Assembly: GCA_002292165.1 (NCBI GenBank)
Contig: DBBK01000050.1
Coordinates: 4,912-11,549 of the forward strand
DNA from: Brevundimonas sp. UBA986
GTDB lineage: Bacteria > Pseudomonadota > Alphaproteobacteria > Caulobacterales > Caulobacteraceae
Length of the DNA stretch: 6,638 nucleotides
Direction of reading: 5' to 3'
Position numbers and translations under genes: made by a program. The notes below the pieces were generated by a model. It was not told the origin of the DNA. It ran no database searches and saw only the letters and a list, made by a program, of their open reading frames with translations. Shown here piece by piece: positions 5,970-6,638 of the stretch (position 1 is its first letter; every line of letters begins with the position of its first letter).

Positions 5970-6209
5970 CTAGCGCGGCTTGTAGGGGCGATCCGAGGCC
6001 ACGCAGACCGGGTAGGCGATGTCGTAGAGCCAGCCCTCGTCGCGGCATGGGTAGCACTGACCGCCCGGCCCACGCCGGACCTGCGCGTCTCCGAAGCGGC
6101 TTCGGTACCAACTCTCGCAGTCCCGTTCCCGTTGGATGAACCAGCCGCCAACGAAGGTGGCGCTGACCAGCAGGGCGGCGACAGGCAGGATCCACCGGTT
6201 TGTCTTCAT
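5970..6209 (-). CDS. Small membrane-anchored or secreted four-cysteine protein, unknown function
   Basis: I do not recognise this 79-residue protein. It starts MKTNRWILPVAALLVSATF, with two basic residues and then a hydrophobic helix at about 6-25. No clear signal-peptidase site follows, so it is probably a single-pass anchor with the rest in the periplasm. The exported part has four cysteines (31, 52, 55, 69), including CYPC at 52-55, and many aromatic residues (Trp34, Tyr35, Tyr53, Trp60, Tyr62, Tyr66). This suits two disulfides or a small metal site. ATG 6209 is chosen because GAGGT (6221-6217) lies seven bases ahead and the N-terminus then makes a sensible export signal. A longer open frame back to 6383 exists, but it would overlap bpt antiparallel in frame usage and lacks such a signal. 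It starts 10 bases after the bpt stop and is likely co-transcribed. It converges on the M48 protease gene, with nine bases between the stops. Confidence 0.7.
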   Translation of the reverse strand: MKTNRWILPVAALLVSATFVGGWFIQRERDCESWYRSRFGDAQVRRGPGGQCYPCRDEGWLYDIAYPVCVASDRPYKPR

Positions 6210-6216
6210 CGCCGGG

Positions 6217-6222
6217 ACCTCA
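6217..6222 (-). promoter_or_regulatory. SD of the small protein gene overlapping the bpt stop
   Basis: On the minus strand TGAGGT holds the bpt stop TGA (6222-6220) and the SD GAGGT for ATG 6209, with seven bases of spacing. It decides the short start of the 79-residue protein over the longer open frame, and it suggests translational coupling to bpt. Confidence 0.55.
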
Positions 6223-6638
6223 GTCCTCCAGCCGCATCCAGCCCTGGTGGCGCAGGACTTCCATGGGGCGGAAGTTGGCCTTGTAGTCCATCTTGGTCGA
6301 GCCCTGAACCCAGTAGCCGAGGTAGACGAAAGGCAGGGCGACGGCCTGGGCCTGACGGACGTGGTCGAGGATGGCGAAGACACCGAGCGAGCGGCGCTCG
6401 AGCTCCGGGTCGAAGAAGCTGTAGACCATGGACAGGCCGTCCGACAGCAGGTCGGCCAGGGTCACCGCGACCAGATCGCCGGGGCCGCCGTCGGGGGAGA
6501 CCGTGCGGTACTCGATCAGATGGGTGCGGACCGCCGTGTCCTCGACCATGGCGACATAGTCGAGCCAGCCCATGTCGCTCATGCCGCCGGTCGGATGGCG
6601 GGTGGTCAGATAGCGGCGCAAAAGCTGGAACTGTTCAG
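6220..6638 (-). CDS. bpt: Aspartate/glutamate leucyltransferase (Bpt), C-terminal part, cut by right edge
   Basis: Bpt transfers leucine from Leu-tRNA to proteins with N-terminal Asp or Glu, creating an N-degron for ClpS/ClpAP. It is a relative of eukaryotic arginyltransferase ATE1 and acts in the cytoplasm. The visible 138 codons enter from the right edge in frame with EQFQLLRRYLTTRH, and a TTG at 6621 is an internal Leu codon, not a start. Typical C-terminal GNAT-like segments follow: HPTGGMSDM, VAVTLADLLSDGLSMVYSFF, SLGVFAILDHV, LPFVYLGYWVQGSTKMDYK and ANFRPMEVL, ending WMRLED. These match the ATE_C domain. The N-terminal cysteine-containing domain lies outside the window. The C-terminus looks complete. 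It is followed closely by the 79-residue protein gene. Assignment to Bpt rather than Aat is firm because Aat has a different sequence. Confidence 0.93.
   Translation of the reverse strand, partial: EQFQLLRRYLTTRHPTGGMSDMGWLDYVAMVEDTAVRTHLIEYRTVSPDGGPGDLVAVTLADLLSDGLSMVYSFFDPELERRSLGVFAILDHVRQAQAVALPFVYLGYWVQGSTKMDYKANFRPMEVLRHQGWMRLED

Noticed and set aside
6220..6621. Treating the rightmost frame as a complete 133-residue protein starting at TTG 6621
   Set aside because: The frame continues upstream to the window edge with EQFQL, which fits the middle of Bpt, so the gene is truncated by the window and TTG encodes an internal Leu.

Overview
The window is GC-rich (roughly two thirds G+C by eye), densely packed chromosomal DNA. 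It most resembles an alphaproteobacterium of the Caulobacterales (Brevundimonas/Caulobacter type). This rests on codon use (almost no TTA, CTA or TCA codons), on the protein families present (AapJ-type binding protein, MetC, Bpt leucyltransferase, LemA next to an M48 protease), and on general sequence character. I could not run a database search, so the genus is an inference. I saw no tRNA, rRNA, CRISPR array, insertion sequence, phage gene or origin. No gene-free stretch exceeds 90 bases.

Layout, left to right. The 5' part of a leftward metC-like gene (cystathionine beta-lyase) runs off the left edge. Divergent from it, a rightward pair encodes an AapJ-family amino-acid-binding lipoprotein and a dicarboxylate/amino acid:cation symporter of the SLC1/DAACS family. 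The symporter converges on a leftward pair, sseA (3-mercaptopyruvate sulfurtransferase) followed by a two-helix membrane protein with a YcxB-like domain. The facing stop codons overlap in a CTAG at the centre of a 16-bp palindrome. Divergent from sseA is a rightward lemA plus HtpX-like M48 metalloprotease operon. It converges on a leftward pair: the 3' part of bpt (aspartate/glutamate leucyltransferase, N-degron pathway), entering from the right edge, and a 79-residue membrane-anchored or secreted four-cysteine protein of unknown function.

Functionally the left half concerns amino acids and sulfur: methionine biosynthesis, amino acid capture and uptake, and mercaptopyruvate sulfur transfer. 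The right half concerns membrane and cytoplasmic protein quality control. The genes form short two-gene units, with SD sequences overlapping the upstream stop codon at lemA/M48 and at bpt/79-aa. No strong intrinsic terminator with a U-tract was found.

I see no clearly new multi-gene system. The points most worth a second look are the apparently orphan AapJ-type lipoprotein beside a single-subunit symporter, the altered cation-site motif in that symporter, a possible SD-sequestering inverted repeat ahead of the binding-protein gene, the shared-stop palindrome, and the uncharacterised CxxC small protein. Three long open frames lie antisense to these genes. They are explained by codon usage and are rejected as genes.
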